Notes: generated from the sequence alone by a model not told the origin. 64,000 nt of DNA from Oryzias latipes (GCF_002234675.1 NC_019859.2:30140434-30204433); one strand, 5' to 3'. Positions 25,551-42,159 are shown, numbered from the stretch's first letter. Translations and numbers: made by a program.

Positions 25551-28155
25551 TTAAAAACAAACGTGAGAGTAGATGCCAATGTTTGATAATAAAGCTGAAC
25601 TTAAACAAATATTATTAACGTAAGTTTTCTATATCTATGGTATTTACTCTAATTCAGGGAAATGGTCTCACAACAGAAGTCTAAAATAGACATTTCAGTA
25701 AGTAATGGTCAGTCCTAGAATCACTGTATCATCATATTATTGGTATTGTGGGTTGTGTATTTCATGTGATAATATCTAGTTTTTTATCACTAGATTTCCT
25801 TCCATTCTCAAACATTTGATGGCAAAGCCTGGGTAAGGTGAACAGTGAAGGTGAACACTTATCAGGTGATGAACCAGATCCCAGATCCTTAAATAAATGT
25901 AAGATGTAGGAGCGAGCCCTTCCTTGTGACTTTGAGACTGACGGAGACTCCCTCGGGCTCCGTCCTGCCATCAACATGGCAGCCACTCAACTTCCATTTA
26001 CAGTAATTACCTGGCCTGGAAGGGTAATCCCCACCCCCCATCCCACCCCCGGCTCAGCAGGTCACACCCAAAGCGTGCCATGGAGGAGCAAAGGCTGGTC
26101 TCCAATCCATCAGCTCTTCGTTTTTACCCTACAACCGCAGCTACTGCAGAACATTTGTCATGTACCTCTGGGGCTTCTGCTGGAGTGAAGCAAGCCCACA
26201 ATAAACAGCTTCCTTCATAACTCAAACGGTGCTACTGTGAGACAAATGTTTGGGGGACAATAAAATATCTCAAAAAGATCCCAGATTTTGGTAGAAATAT
26301 GTTTTGCATTGCAAGATTATAACGGGAATCATATTCACAGTTCTGCCCTCTTTGTCCTTAATTTATCATCTGACATATTTCATCCTCAGTTTCTGCTGAT
26401 ATCTGCTGTCTTGGGGGTTCGGTGAGGAGTGCAGGACGGGAGAACCGTCTGCAAAAAGAAGACATAAAGGACTGGTTACTCCATGCAGCAAGAGCCACAT
26501 CTGAGAGAGGAAGCTGGCGGCAGCTTGATTAAAAAAGACAATGATATGCACTGGGGGCAGATAAACAAAATGCCTAATCATGCGCTCCTCAGCTAATGAA
26601 TGCTTTGATGGTCTTCTTTAGGCGGCATGTTGGGATAATTGGTCTCAGCTTTAATTTCAAATTCAAACGTCACGATGACATTTAGAAGGAACATTTCCCC
26701 TCTGCTGGATCACAACTAAGGCACTGAGAATGACTTGAGAATCTCGGAGGGAGGCTCATCCATTTGTTGAACAAATATTTGTTCAAGTAGGTTCAACTGA
26801 GGAATATTACATACAGTCATGGGAAAAGTCATGTGTTTTATGAGATGATTGTATTTGAGGATAAACTGATTCACAGATGATGAAGACATGAGGCTACATG
26901 TCCGATTGGGTCGACTGACGCTACATCACACCACTTTGGGAAGTTTCTGAAATAATTCGACGCTGTAGCGGTTCATGTGAGGCTGATAGTGATACTGAGA
27001 ATCCTTTAGCCCCAAGCAGCTGTGACAAACACTTGAACGCCAGCATGTTGCTCAGGCTTTGAGGCTTTCTGTCTGTTGCCTTGTCGCCTCGGCAGATTGG
27101 CGAGGAAGATGAAGTCAGAGAGGAATCGGACAAAGAGGGGAAGAATATAACCAGTAATCCACTCAAAAACTTCCTCAACCTCATTTGTTGATCCCGGCCT
27201 GGCAAACACCGCATCTTCCATCTCCTGCTGGAGAGGAATTCAGAGTTCTCTCTCTGTCCGACAGCTGGCCGTGCAGAGTGGCAGCCAATTAGGATGAAAA
27301 GTGAGAGGAAGACACAGAAGAAAAGAAGGAGAAAAAAAGCAGCTTCCATTGTGAGACTGAAGAGGAAGAACATTATCTAAGAGCCCTGCTTCAATGAAGG
27401 TTTCCTGTTACACTGACAGCACTTCCAAAGAAAGCCAGAGGAGCTGCAGAGGCTGAGCTCATCCCACAACCCAAAGATCCACGGATGCTGCTAGTTAGAG
27501 GATGGACCACCATTCATGGTCTAGGATGGAAAGTCGTGCACATATGTGAAGGCTGAAATAGTAAACAGAATTGGGAGAAGGTTGAACAGCATGCTTCTCA
27601 AAAAACATGAACTTTCTTCTGGTTAAAGAATTGACCAATGTGTCAAATAATATCCCATTGCTGTTTTTTTTTATTATTACAGAAAATCAATTCAATGAAA
27701 GCATGTATGTTCATATATAGATGGCAAAGATGCTCAATTACAGTAGGTTTCTAAAACAAAAAGATTAAAAGTTGATTCACATTTCTTTATTCCGTCCCTC
27801 TAAATTATTTGTAGGCAGCCACTGGTTTTTTTAGTTCTTTAAATGAAAAACACTTACAAATCATGAAAACATTTGATCAAGATTCATACTTGTAGTTTAA
27901 AACTCTGAAAGCATGAATCCAAAACAAAAGTATGTTGTTGAGATTATATATTCTTAAATGTACGTGTGTTGACCGATCCGGATACCAAATATCTGAACTT
28001 TTGTCTTTCTTTATTTAAGACTAGCCCTAAATAAGAATGCCACCCACTTCACACACACACACACCCCTCCCGGCCCCCATGCTCGAAAGCAGCATCAGTG
28101 CTGCTTTCCAGACATTGGAAACATCTCCAACTGCAAGGGTGTTAGCAGAAACTTT
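25551..28155. other. No recognised feature
   Basis: Intronic DNA. The part around 26,500-26,770 has homeodomain-like ATTA/TAAT cores, but conservation cannot be judged from one sequence. Confidence 0.4.
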
Positions 28156-28167
28156 CAAATTGACTGA

Positions 28168-28169
<2 letters not shown>

Positions 28170-28200
<31 letters not shown>

Positions 28201-28218
28201 GGGGGGGGGGGGGGGGGG
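28170..28218. repeat. GT microsatellite joined to T and G homopolymers
   Basis: About seven TG units (28,170-28,184) run directly into 17 T and 18 G. The exact lengths are likely unreliable. Confidence 0.9.
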
Positions 28219-30096
28219 CAATCATAGGCTGATTTCTAAATTCTTCCAAAAGACTAAAACATGCTCTTAAATACTTTACATTCCCCAGCATCGCTGGTTT
28301 CTTTCCTGTTAGCCGCACATTTCTTCCCTTGTTCTGTTGAGGACAAAAATCTCACAAGCCTGACCTGGAACCTGGAGCTGAGTTTGTGGCCCCCGGCTCC
28401 AGCCAGAGGAGGCTTCTCTCATGAAGCTGAACACGTCAGCATCCACAGACGTAACCCTTATATAATGCGGGTAACTAAATAACCCAGCATTAATGGTACG
28501 TGGACTGTTGTTCTATTGGATCTTTCCAACTGAACTGATGAAAAACATCATCTCTGTCATCCAATTATAGCTGACAATCACTGATGTAATAGTCATTTTG
28601 CCTTTAGCTAAATCCCTTTGTAAGAATTGAGATCCCACTTAAAGATCAATGTTAAGGGCTCCTCTCTCATGAATGTGAGCTTTCTCTGTGCTTTGGTGTT
28701 TACTGCACGATGAATGGCGTCACGAGGGCAAAATGTCCCCTCACGCAGCATTCATGCAGCTGATAAGCAGAACTGGTGATTTCCTAAAGCAGAAAACACG
28801 ATTAAGTCTCGTTTCACTGAAAAAAAAGTCCCCCTTCACTGATGAGATGCGCAGGCTTAGAGAACATTCACCCCTCCAGTCTGGGTCAGGAGACTGCAGT
28901 GCTCATGGCTGATTAGAGGGAATTTATCTCCGGGAAAGACAGATGCTGTTAATCTGAGTCAGCACTGAATTTAAAGGACCCTAAAGAAGGTTGTTTATGC
29001 CTCGACACTCACGCTGTAATCAGGCCATCTTTTGGACCTGGCCTTGGACCGTGTTCCTGAAGATTAAAGTCTATAGGATTCAGTGTCACTGGCAAAGTCA
29101 TCATTTTTGTTACAGACATAAGAGTTTATGGTTACATTTGTTTTGGTTTTTGCGAAATAGTAAATTCTGGGTGGGTTTTCCTCCTGTTGTGTGTTTGCAA
29201 TAGAAAAACCCTATATCTTCCCAAATCTATTTGCTTAATGTCCAGCTATCCTAATCAATAAATGAAGAAGTGAGCAAACAGGTGACATTTCACTGAGAGA
29301 CAAGTACCTGTTTTATTTTTGTTAATTCTTTTTTTATAAAATGGGTTTGATGGAGACGAAGAGCAGGTCGGCAGAAACGTAAAACATTTCATTCCTGAAT
29401 GTTAACATGAGAATTGGACAGATTGGTGAACAATGAACTGAACTGAACAGCTGTAAATGATTTCAGGCGTGCTCATTCCACAGAGGAGCAGCACATAACA
29501 GGAGTAGAACCCACCCTGAACAGAAAATATCAAATAAAACATGATTAAAAAACCCAAAGAGCAAAATAAAAAGGCACCAATTCTCACAAGAGCTGAAAAA
29601 CAGGAACAATTTCTGATGTTTTACCTTTGGCACACAAAAGAACACATATTTTATTAAAAATATGGGTTATTTTTCAGAGTTATTTTCCAACCAGGTAGTA
29701 AGACGACTCAATTTTTGAGGCTCCGCCTCGGCCTCAGCAGCGTGTCTGCATTTCGCCCACGCAAAAGAAACAACATCCAAACTTTTCCAGAGATGGATGT
29801 GCATATTGTGCATATTAAAAAAAAAGGCATTTTTGTCAATCACCGCTTGCTCCGTGGAGAAAGTGTGTGTTTGTGTTAGCCTGGGGGCGGTGCTGGCAGT
29901 GGAAGGGGCGGTTCACCACCGGACTACGTCAGCTCGTTTTCGTGGATTGGGAGGGGCTCAGAGAGCAGGTTTTTAGAGGAATGCTCAGAAATGCGTAAAC
30001 AGATCAAAATACCACTTTGGGGATGTTTCTCGTGAGATATAAACATTATAATACACTTAAAAGCTCCAAAAAAGTTGATTTTGTATGGTATATGCT
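28219..30096. other. No recognised feature
   Basis: Intronic DNA without supportable features. Confidence 0.45.
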
Positions 30097-30104
30097 CTCT
30101 AAAC

Positions 30105-30863
30105 CAGTGTTTTTCAACCAGTGTGCCGCGTCAAACTAGTGTACCATGGGAGATGGTCAAGTGTGCCATGAGAAATTTCCCTCATTAACTGATCTAAAAA
30201 CATTTTCCATCTCCAGGAAATCAGCTCTTTGTTCATCCAAACAGGCCCTGATAAAACACTGAGTAGTTAGGAATATAAAAGATCTTAAAATTACTTTTTC
30301 TTTGTGTTTATTTAATTCTACTAAAGACATTTTGATGAGAATGACGGTACCGCGATTTAGCTGCAGCTATGACAGTTTGCAGAAAAGTCCCGCCCCTTCA
30401 ACAGTCTCCGCCAATCATTCTTGAAGGCTTAATCACATGTCATCAGTCTGACCAATCAGAAGTGGTTAAAGTCTTCACTTCCTTGTTCTTAATTCTGCTG
30501 ATAAAGTCGCTCAGTTCTAACAAAAATACCAGCTAAAGCTCGTCTTTAGCGGTGTAGCTTTCCATAGAGCCCGGTGTCAGACCGTGGAACAAGTGAACAA
30601 AACAATGAAGCTCAGAGACGCGAGTCTTTCTGCAATTTTTCGGCAGTATTCACACCACATCTCCCATGATGCATTGGCTTAAAGGGCCAGTGTCCCAGCG
30701 CACAATTAGTTGTCCTTGTGAAACATCTTGAAGCCACAACTGGGCTGTCGATCAATTCAGACCATGAATTTCTGCTTTTGTTTTTTTCTTGGATGCTGGT
30801 GTGCCGCGGGATTTTTGTCAAGGTTAAAGTGTGCCGTGGCTCAAAAATGGTTGAAAAACACTG
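30105..30863. mobile_element. 759-bp hAT MITE, perfect 8-bp target duplication CTCTAAAC
   Basis: The termini CAGTGTTTTTCAACC and GGTTGAAAAACACTG are perfect inverted repeats. CTCTAAAC flanks both sides (30,097-30,104 and 30,864-30,871). The interior matches the copy at 42,160-42,950 along its length. It has no transposase frame. Confidence 0.93.
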
Positions 30864-30883
30864 CTCTAAACAAAGGAAAATAT

Positions 30884-31030
30884 CCATCCATCAACTTTCC
30901 AAACCCGTTTAATCCCTTTTATGGTCACAGGGTTGCTGGAGCCCATCATAGCTAGGCAAAAACAGAGCACACATTAGGTCACCAGACCATTGCAGGGCCA
31001 CATAAGCACACACATGCAAATTCATACCTA
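30884..31030 (+). repeat. Fish interspersed repeat (TCCATCCATC ... GGTTGCTGGAGCC)
   Basis: ATCCATCCATCAACTTTCC, GGTCACAGGGTTGCTGGAGC and a header CACACACATGCAAATTCATA are typical blocks of an abundant fish repeat. It abuts the hAT MITE. Confidence 0.6.
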
Positions 31031-32409
31031 GGGACAAGGGAAAATATGCCAAATTCATTATACTGCATGTTGTCTGTAAATAAGTCATCACTTAGTGAAG
31101 TGCTCTCTGTTCAGAAATGCTGTACCAAATCAAACGTGATGAGGTATTGGATCAGAAATTCAATATTTTTTAAATGAAATGCAAAGGGAACCCTCTGAAC
31201 TCTGCTTCAAATAGTCTGCAGTTTGTCAGCATGTTATGAGTCAGTGAGTGGGCTGTGGCTAAAAATTCAGTGTGAAGAAGGGATCCCCTTTATCCTTGAA
31301 CAGATTTGGATCACTTCAGTTCAAATGGGTCATCTGTGGTTTGGCTGTAAGGAAAGCAAACGCTGACCCTGAATAAGTCATTTTTACACACATCTAAATC
31401 ACATGCTGGCATGCAAGCGCATGGAACATGAAATATTACTGTGCAAAAGGCTTAGGGGATAATCCATGTGAGGGAAGTGTACAACATCATCACAGGAATT
31501 TAATTCCATCTTCCTCCAAAAAGAGGATGAGGCAGGAAGGCTGGATCAATGAAAAGCACACATGAAATGATCCTCAATCTGTTCCCTGTAGTTTTTTTTT
31601 TTTTAACCACACAAACTATCATCTGTAATCCTTGACCTTCACTGGACCTCAGAGGTTTTGGGGGAGTTACAGTGGATGTGAGCGTCATCAAGTGAAAATG
31701 ACATTTGGGTTTTCCTTTTCTGTTACTGATAGAAAATCACAATCACATCATGCCACTGAAGTGCTGAAGATGCTAGGAAGTGATCATAAAAGCATATATC
31801 AGTCGACAATCTCCCGAAAAACCACAAAAGCTTCATGAAAATTTCATGGTGCCGGTTAAGGGCTGTTAGGTTTTACATTTCACTCCGAGCCTTTCCAACA
31901 GTTATGCCACAGTTGGCAAACAACTAAGCCCGAGGTCCAGCGAGTGTCCAGTGCACGCACGACATTTCCAGTTAAGGATTTGGAGGCTTTAAAGTGTTGT
32001 GGCTCTCACAGCCCTCATTTAGGTCTCAGTTTACATAAAGAGGGAGCTTTCTTAGAGCTGCAGGGCACACAGGCTGCTTCCATAGAAACAGAGTGACGAT
32101 CCAAATCAAAGTAGAAGTTCTCTTTATTATAATCCGACACGATCCATACGGATTATAGAAGGGCTAAAGGTAGCGTGTTTACTACCAGGCTATCATTTCT
32201 GATGCTGTACTGCAGTTCTTAAAAAAACTCTGGTTAGTTAACATTTGATTTCAAAACTGTGCCACAAACAGCTCTGTATTCAATGACATCTGATTGTGCG
32301 CTGTCTCCGACATGCTGCTATGATGAGATTGAAAGTCAAATTCAGGTATTAGAGCTTCTGCACCATCTTCAAAGCCAACAAACATCCAACTTTACAGCTT
32401 TAGAGAACT
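31031..32409. other. No recognised feature
   Basis: Intronic DNA without supportable features. Confidence 0.45.
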
Positions 32410-32410
32410 T

Positions 32411-32452
32411 CAAATTTGCAAAGACATTGTGTTCAATGTCTTTGCAAATTTG
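32411..32452. repeat. Perfect 19-bp-arm hairpin with 4-nt loop
   Basis: CAAATTTGCAAAGACATTG (32,411-32,429) and its exact reverse complement (32,434-32,452) flank the loop TGTT. Pairing does not extend outside. Confidence 0.9.
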
Positions 32453-32453
32453 C

Positions 32454-33460
32454 ATGTAAGGTCTCAATAATGTCTTTGATTCAATTCTGTCCTTCAGAAC
32501 AACTAAACATGACAATCTAAACTTTCCTGCTGTTTTATTATGACACTTTATTGTGTTTAATAGTGATTTACATTTTCATTTGTCTGTGATTATGGACAAT
32601 ATTTGTCTTTTGTAAAAACTGAAAGTTCTAACAATCTCTGCTTGACAAAAAGCTAACCTGAAGAGAAGCCTTTGTTTTTTGATAAGCCAAAATGGGGAGT
32701 ACTGACGAAAATTAAGACAAAAAGTTGCAAGACCGTCTGGAAATTTGCTCCAAGGATGCAAACCTTGGAGGAAATTTAATTCCACCTTTTTCCAAAGAGG
32801 TGGAAAGTAGATTGATGCTGAGCTAAAATAAGTTTCAGTTATTTAGGAAGGAAATACCATTTAAAGAAACAATCTACATGCGACTTTTGTCAAAAGAAAA
32901 GGATTTTGTCTTTTTATAGAAATGTATGTGTTATTTGCAAATTATACAGGAAGTAGCAGCATATTGTTCAGTCAATTAAGAAAAGAATTTCTTAAATTTG
33001 GAATGTGGTTTGTTAATTGGAACTGCTTTTGGATTTCAGTTGTGATTTCACAAAGTCTCACCCCTAAAATGACCGTTTCTGCAGATGGATGCTCCTCCCT
33101 TATAAGCTTCACCATAGCTTTAGTCCATTTCAGCTCAGAGTTGTTCCACCAACATTCTCTCCTGAAGCTTTAGTATATTCCACACCTCTGTCTTCAAATG
33201 GGTATGCATGATTTTAACATTTGTAGATATGCAAAATTTCCAAATCCTTATTTTGTTTACTGGTATCGAGATCCAATCTGTAACCCATCCACTCCGACAC
33301 GTTTGGTTTGCAAGGCCAGAAATCTCAGCAAGGATTTCCATAACTCCCTCTTTCCAACCCCCTCATCCAGCTCTTCTGGGAAGAGAACTCTTTTTTTTTT
33401 TTTTCTAAAATCCAAACTCCCCAGCTTCAAACTCAGCCATGTTGCAAAAGGTCACTTCTT
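32454..33460. other. No recognised feature
   Basis: Intronic DNA without supportable features. Confidence 0.45.
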
Positions 33461-33550
33461 TTATTATTTTTTTCCTTGTCTTGTCAAACAGCTGAGCAAG
33501 CAGATCAGAGACGAAGGCCTCTTGTGTTAGACAGATTTTACTGTTACAGT

Positions 33551-34878
33551 CAGAGGCGTTTCAGGCTAGTTAGTCGCCCTGGGTGAAACAAAATATTTTT
33601 TTACTTTATAATTTAAAAAAAAGTAAAACACACTTGTATAGTTGAATTTACACTTATGTTATAGTGTGTAATCAGTTGTGTTTTCTTCTTGAAGGCTAGC
33701 TGACTTCTAGTAAAAATTGTCACATTTTTTAGTTCTTTTTTTTCTTGAGCAGAAAATTTCCAACGGCTTCATTAATGAACATCAATGGAAACTAAAGGAC
33801 ATATTCTTCTTTATTTTGTGCTTAAGTGTCACATGAAACTGATGTGAAACTATTGTGTACATTGCATCTGTAGCATTGACTGTATATGAGAAAGTCAGAG
33901 AAGCTTAGATGAAATCAGATGAAACAGATGAAATCCATCAATAAGCTAATTAACAAGACTAGTCTAATTAAGTGCAAACCTTCATTTGTCGGGATCGGTG
34001 TGGACACAATATGCAGGACGCAGAAAGATCAGAATCAAAGGTTCCTTTTGTTAAGTATTGTTAGTAGTGTTTGGACCGAACCGGACCGGACCGGACCGGA
34101 CCGGACCGGACCTAAAGCCAGATGCTGTTAGCTGACAAACAAAACAATCCGGCAACAAATGCAAGGAAGACGCAGATTATAAAACAGGGGGAGTGATTAA
34201 CCAAGAACAAACAGGTAATAACAGGTAATAACACTGAGGGAGAATTACACTGGGAGGGAGAAGTCAAGACACCTGAAATGAGAGGACAACAGGAAGTAAC
34301 AAATAAACCAAAATAAAAGCAGAAAAACCCATCCTGGCCCAAATACCTTAAATCATTAGCCATGTGGCAAATGTTGCTCCAAATTTAACTCACAGTGATG
34401 CAGACTCGTTTCTATTTTTCTTTTCTTTAACTTTTCATAAAATCCAGTAAACCCAATAAAGTATATTAATTTTATTGATGACAACTACTTTTTATTTGGA
34501 AGCAGCAGTTAGTTTGTTGCGGGGTCTGGATTCATAAGCTGTCACTCAAGGCCCTATCCCCCGCCTCTCTACCTGTTCACAGCCTCTGGAACTGCGAACC
34601 CCCCCCCCCCCCCCCCCCCCCCCCGCACTCCACCAGGGTATTCTACACAGAGGTCATCATAGCAGCAAACTGACACGATAGTAGGGGCACCCTAAAAAAA
34701 ATTTCAACAGTTTTACATGGAAATGGCTAGTTTTAGTCTAGGAAAACTGCGGGGGGGGGGGGGGGGGGGGGGAACTGGCTCATTTTGTTCTTTTTTTGGG
34801 GGGGGGGGCGCTCGTGTGCCCCCACAAGGTTGCGCCCTGGGCGACTGCCGACATTGCCCACGTTAAAAACCACCAGTG
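33551..34878. mobile_element. 1.3-kb hAT-like element nested in the C-rich retroposon
   Basis: Begins CAGAGGCGTTTCAGGCTAGT and ends CCACCAGTG. GTCGCCCTGGGTG near the left and GCGCCCTGGGCGAC near the right are inverted counterparts. The flanks GTTACAGT (33,543-33,550) and GTTCCAAT (34,879-34,886) agree at 6 of 8 bases, a decayed hAT-type duplication. It contains a CCGGA tract, poly-C (34,599-34,624) and poly-G (34,751-34,772). No transposase frame is seen. Confidence 0.75.
34080..34112. repeat. (CCGGA)n pentanucleotide repeat
   Basis: Six clean CCGGA units within the nested hAT element. Confidence 0.95.
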
Positions 34879-35830
34879 GTTCCAATAGGGGTGTATGGAT
34901 CTTCAGACAAACAGAGTGTATATTTGTATAAACCCCTTTTTTATTTGAGGCTAAGCTTTATTTAAAATAATTATATGGACTGATTTTTGGACCGGACGGA
35001 AAAAAGAAGATAGAGAGAGAGTGGGATGTTAGAGATGTCGATAATACAGAGTCATAACATAAGAGTGTCATAAGTACATTGCATGACTTAGTTCTCACAT
35101 GCACACATCAACACACTAACAAATAGTCTGCACACAACTCTATACTGTTTTAAGTATATTTACACATAGAAGACTTTTCTCAAAGGTTGCACCGACTGAA
35201 ATTAAGTTAAGCACACAGACAGGGACACAGAGAGGGATGTTAAAACAGTACCTATGCCAGTATTTGTGCAAAAATGAATAAACAGGTGGGTTTAAACGAA
35301 TATGTGCTTCGTAGAGTGTACCTTGACCACAATGCTCCACCAAACGCAGGAGGCCCAGCATCCCACACCCCAGAGCTGCCGGCAGACACCGCAGCAGCCC
35401 AGCCGATCCAGACACTCAAGAGCTCCCCCGACTGTCAAAGACCCTGGAACAACCACCTTCACGCACACCGAACCCCCACCACAGAGATGAAGCCGGAGGA
35501 CTAGACCCGGCAGCCCTCCGGCTGAGGAGTAGGAGGAAAAGAGGGCACAGAGAGCTGGAGCCCCCATCAAAGTAGGGATCTGCCCCAGCCCAAGGCGCTC
35601 CAGGCCCAGACCAATGCCCCGACCACACAAGACTTATGCCGGCACCCAGATGAGAGGTAGGCCACCCATGGGACTTGTGAACCCCACCCACCCCCAGAGG
35701 CAGGTCGAGACCACCCATGCCCGGTCCGCACTGCACACCCAGGCAACCTGCCGCCAGCCCCACCGAGGACAAACCAGCGAAAGGCGCAGGAAACCGACTG
35801 CCCGACTGGGGATTCTAAGGTGACAACAGC

Positions 35831-36923
35831 CAAACTTCCACCATTTGGCTGCACCAAGAAATTCTTCCCATAAAAGTTACAAACAGAACTAGTGACAGGC
35901 CCTGGCTAGTCCAGCTCTTGCCAGGATATAGTCTCATTTACAGCTGGTTACATGAGTTCCAACTCTGTTTGGATCAAATGCCTCCTCCCAACGGCAGACA
36001 TGTAGCCTATATTTCCAGAGAACTGCAAAAAATACGAAAATAATTTTTTGTTTTTATTATGATAAAGACAAAACACCAAGGTTTTGCTGTATTAAAACTT
36101 GTGAGATTGAATAAAAACCGAACTTCCGTTTATTAGTACACAGATGAAATTCACTAAGACGGTACAAGCTTACAAGTAAGCGTCCCCAACAGCTCTATTC
36201 AGCACCATATAACTTAATGAACGATAAACCTCTCTGAGCAAATACCAAAACATTTTCTGTACACCCACCGCACTGACCTGACACAAGACACCCCCCAATC
36301 ACAATTAGTGGTAATGTTTAGTGATATGCACAGTTGGCTCCATGCACCCAACCTCAGTCATATCAATGGGACATCGCTACACACAACATAATGTGTCTTT
36401 GTTGTCCATTTGCTTAGTATCAGAAGCACATGCTACTACATCTGTAGTGACAGAGCTAGTGAACTTCTAGAAATGCTAAAAGCTTTTCAAAGGCTTTGTC
36501 TATCCTCTGGGTAGTGACAACATGCAACAAGCTTATGATCAGATTTGCTTGGTGAAGTTGAGTAGCATGAGCCTGCAGCATGTGAGTGCGAGTGCCGATG
36601 AAACTTTCCCTGTCATACAGGGTCACGTTTAAAATATTGTGGTGGCTATACCGTAGTGTGACTCAAAGCACACAATTAACCTTTAGAAGCGAGCATGATT
36701 CACCATGCAGTATGGTTTATCATAATACACAATGAGTCCACTGATTTAGCTCTTAGGTTTTCATCTCCAGTGTTTGCTGTTGTAGTTCTTAGATTCACTG
36801 GCTGACAAACCAAAAGCTGCTTCGGAATTTTGGTATTCATTCACTGACACTACCACTTAAGCTACGGACACACCGGACATGCATTCAAGAACGCACTAAA
36901 CCCGTTTCTTATACTTGCGTATT
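35831..36923. other. No recognised feature
   Basis: Intronic DNA without supportable features. Confidence 0.45.
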
Positions 36924-37377
36924 AGGGATGGGCCGATAAAGTTTTTTTCGGCCAATACCGATAACCAATATTCTCCCTGCAGATGTGGCCGATAGCCGAT
37001 ATTTGCCTATATCGATATTTAAGTGTCTACAGTAACACTTAGTTTAGATTCCCTTTTTGTTTCTTTGTCAGAAATCCACATTTTTTCTTTTACTGGACAA
37101 TCACATTGTACTTGACCCTTTTTAACATACAGCAAAGGATCTCATAGGAACAAGTATCATTTTAAAACTTCCATATACATATATGTGAAAGCATTCAGAC
37201 TATTTATTGAATATTGGACATAACTGTAAACCATAACCTCCCCATTGCAGGGATCTATTAGGAACAACATGTGTCCCCATGAAAAATAGCAATTACTGAC
37301 TATGAATGTAAACATAATCTTTCCAATCTATTAGGAACAAGTATACATTTCAAAAATAAAGTGTTTCTGAAAACAGG
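36924..37377. mobile_element. Left-hand part of a GGGATGGGC-type transposon (copy B)
   Basis: Begins AGGGATGGGCCGATAAAG, with CCGATAGCCGATATTTGCC blocks. From 37,190 it shares the diverged block found at 23,202-23,400. It keeps the left terminus while copy A keeps the right one. Confidence 0.7.
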
Positions 37378-41040
<3,663 letters not shown>

Positions 41041-41296
41041 TGTTCAGATCCGTTCTTGGAGAGGAAACAGAATGTGCAAAAGGGCGTTATGCAATGCGAT
41101 TTTTAAAAATACATTGTTTTCTCTAAAAATATTAATACTTTATACTACTTAATGGTATGTTAATCAAGACCGTTTTAATAAACATTTAGAAAAGTAAGTT
41201 TTGATGTTCATATGTCTAAGCATTACATCATGACGTCCACGTCCAAACTTCAGCACCACAGACAGCTACCGATTAATGCCATTTGTGGTCCAACCT

Positions 41297-42133
41297 GGGC
41301 TGTGTCCGAATTCTCACCCTAATCCCTAAAACACTTTATAGTGAGGGACTATGTACTGCCATGAATTTTAAAAGCAATTCGGACACCATGCTCACTATTT
41401 ATTTAAAACAGCAAATATGACATCACAGATTTCACAAAGTGAAAATCTAATTCATGAGCGTTTTATGACAACTACTTATATGTCAGAACTCCTTCACTAC
41501 TCACTAGTGCACTATATAGTCCATTCACGATTCTGTAGTGTTGTCCGAAAATCAAGTGCCCTAGAAATTTCCCTAAAGTCTCTGCGAAAAGCCAGTGTGC
41601 TCATTTTGGTGAATACAGACCAAAATTTATGCAAAAACAATTCATTTAAATGTATGTTTTAATTAACTATCAATGTTTCTATCAGAACATGGTGGATTCA
41701 TATAGTCATTATAGAACGTTCATATCAATTAGATTTTCACTTTGTGAATTTGGTGACGTCAAAATCGCTGTTAAAAAAAAGTAGTGAGAATGCTGTCTGA
41801 ACTACTTTTAAAATATAAGGCACTACATAGTCCCGTACCATATAGTTCTTTAGTATATAGGGAGTAGGGAGGGAATTCAGACATAGCCTGTGTTCTGATG
41901 ATGATTACGTTGATTGATTATTAAAATAAAAACATTTAAATACCAACAAAGTACAACGTGGTCTATATTCCCCTATCTAGTGAGCATTGAAGCACACTGG
42001 TTTTTCGCAGAGACTTAAGGGAAATTTCTAAGGCACTCAATATTGGAATTGTAGATTCGGACAGCCCTACAAAATGGTGAGGGCAACATGTGATTCACTG
42101 TATAGTTAGTGGTGAAGGAATTCAGACATGGCC
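41297..42133. mobile_element. Composite fold-back MITE (GGCTGTGTCCGAATTC termini)
   Basis: The left terminus GGGCTGTGTCCGAATTCTCA is mirrored at 41,870-41,888 (GGGAATTCAGACATAGCC) and again at 42,117-42,133 (GGAATTCAGACATGGCC). Internal inverted blocks pair 41,432-41,462 with 41,705-41,750, and 41,545-41,602 with 41,985-42,050 (CTCTGCGAAAAGCCAGTGTG type). This suggests one element with a second copy or rearranged half joined to it. Confidence 0.65.
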
Positions 42134-42159
42134 CTGAAGATGTGTCGTTTTATTTATCT

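Larger units (their letters stand above)
33461..35830 (-). mobile_element. Second long copy of the C-rich retroposon family, split by a hAT element
   Basis: Starts with a T-rich tail complement and then CAAACAGCTGAGCAAGCAGA, GAAGGCCTCTTGTGTTAGAC, matching 10,450-10,515. The match resumes after the hAT insertion (AGACAAACAGAGTGTATATT, TAAACCCCTTTTTTATTTGA, TTGGACCGGACGGAAAA) and continues into a shorter C-rich part (35,330-35,820). It shares the 3' end with the full copy but has a much shorter 5' part, as expected for 5' truncation. No clear target duplication is visible; the right edge is approximate. Confidence 0.7.

Noticed and set aside
32411..32452. microRNA gene
   Set aside because: The stem is perfect but only 19 bp with no extended flanking pairing; usual precursors have longer, imperfect stems.
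33461..35830. Target duplication AAGGTCAC/AAGGTGAC for the second C-rich copy
   Set aside because: Only a short imperfect match, and the right boundary is uncertain, so I do not claim it.
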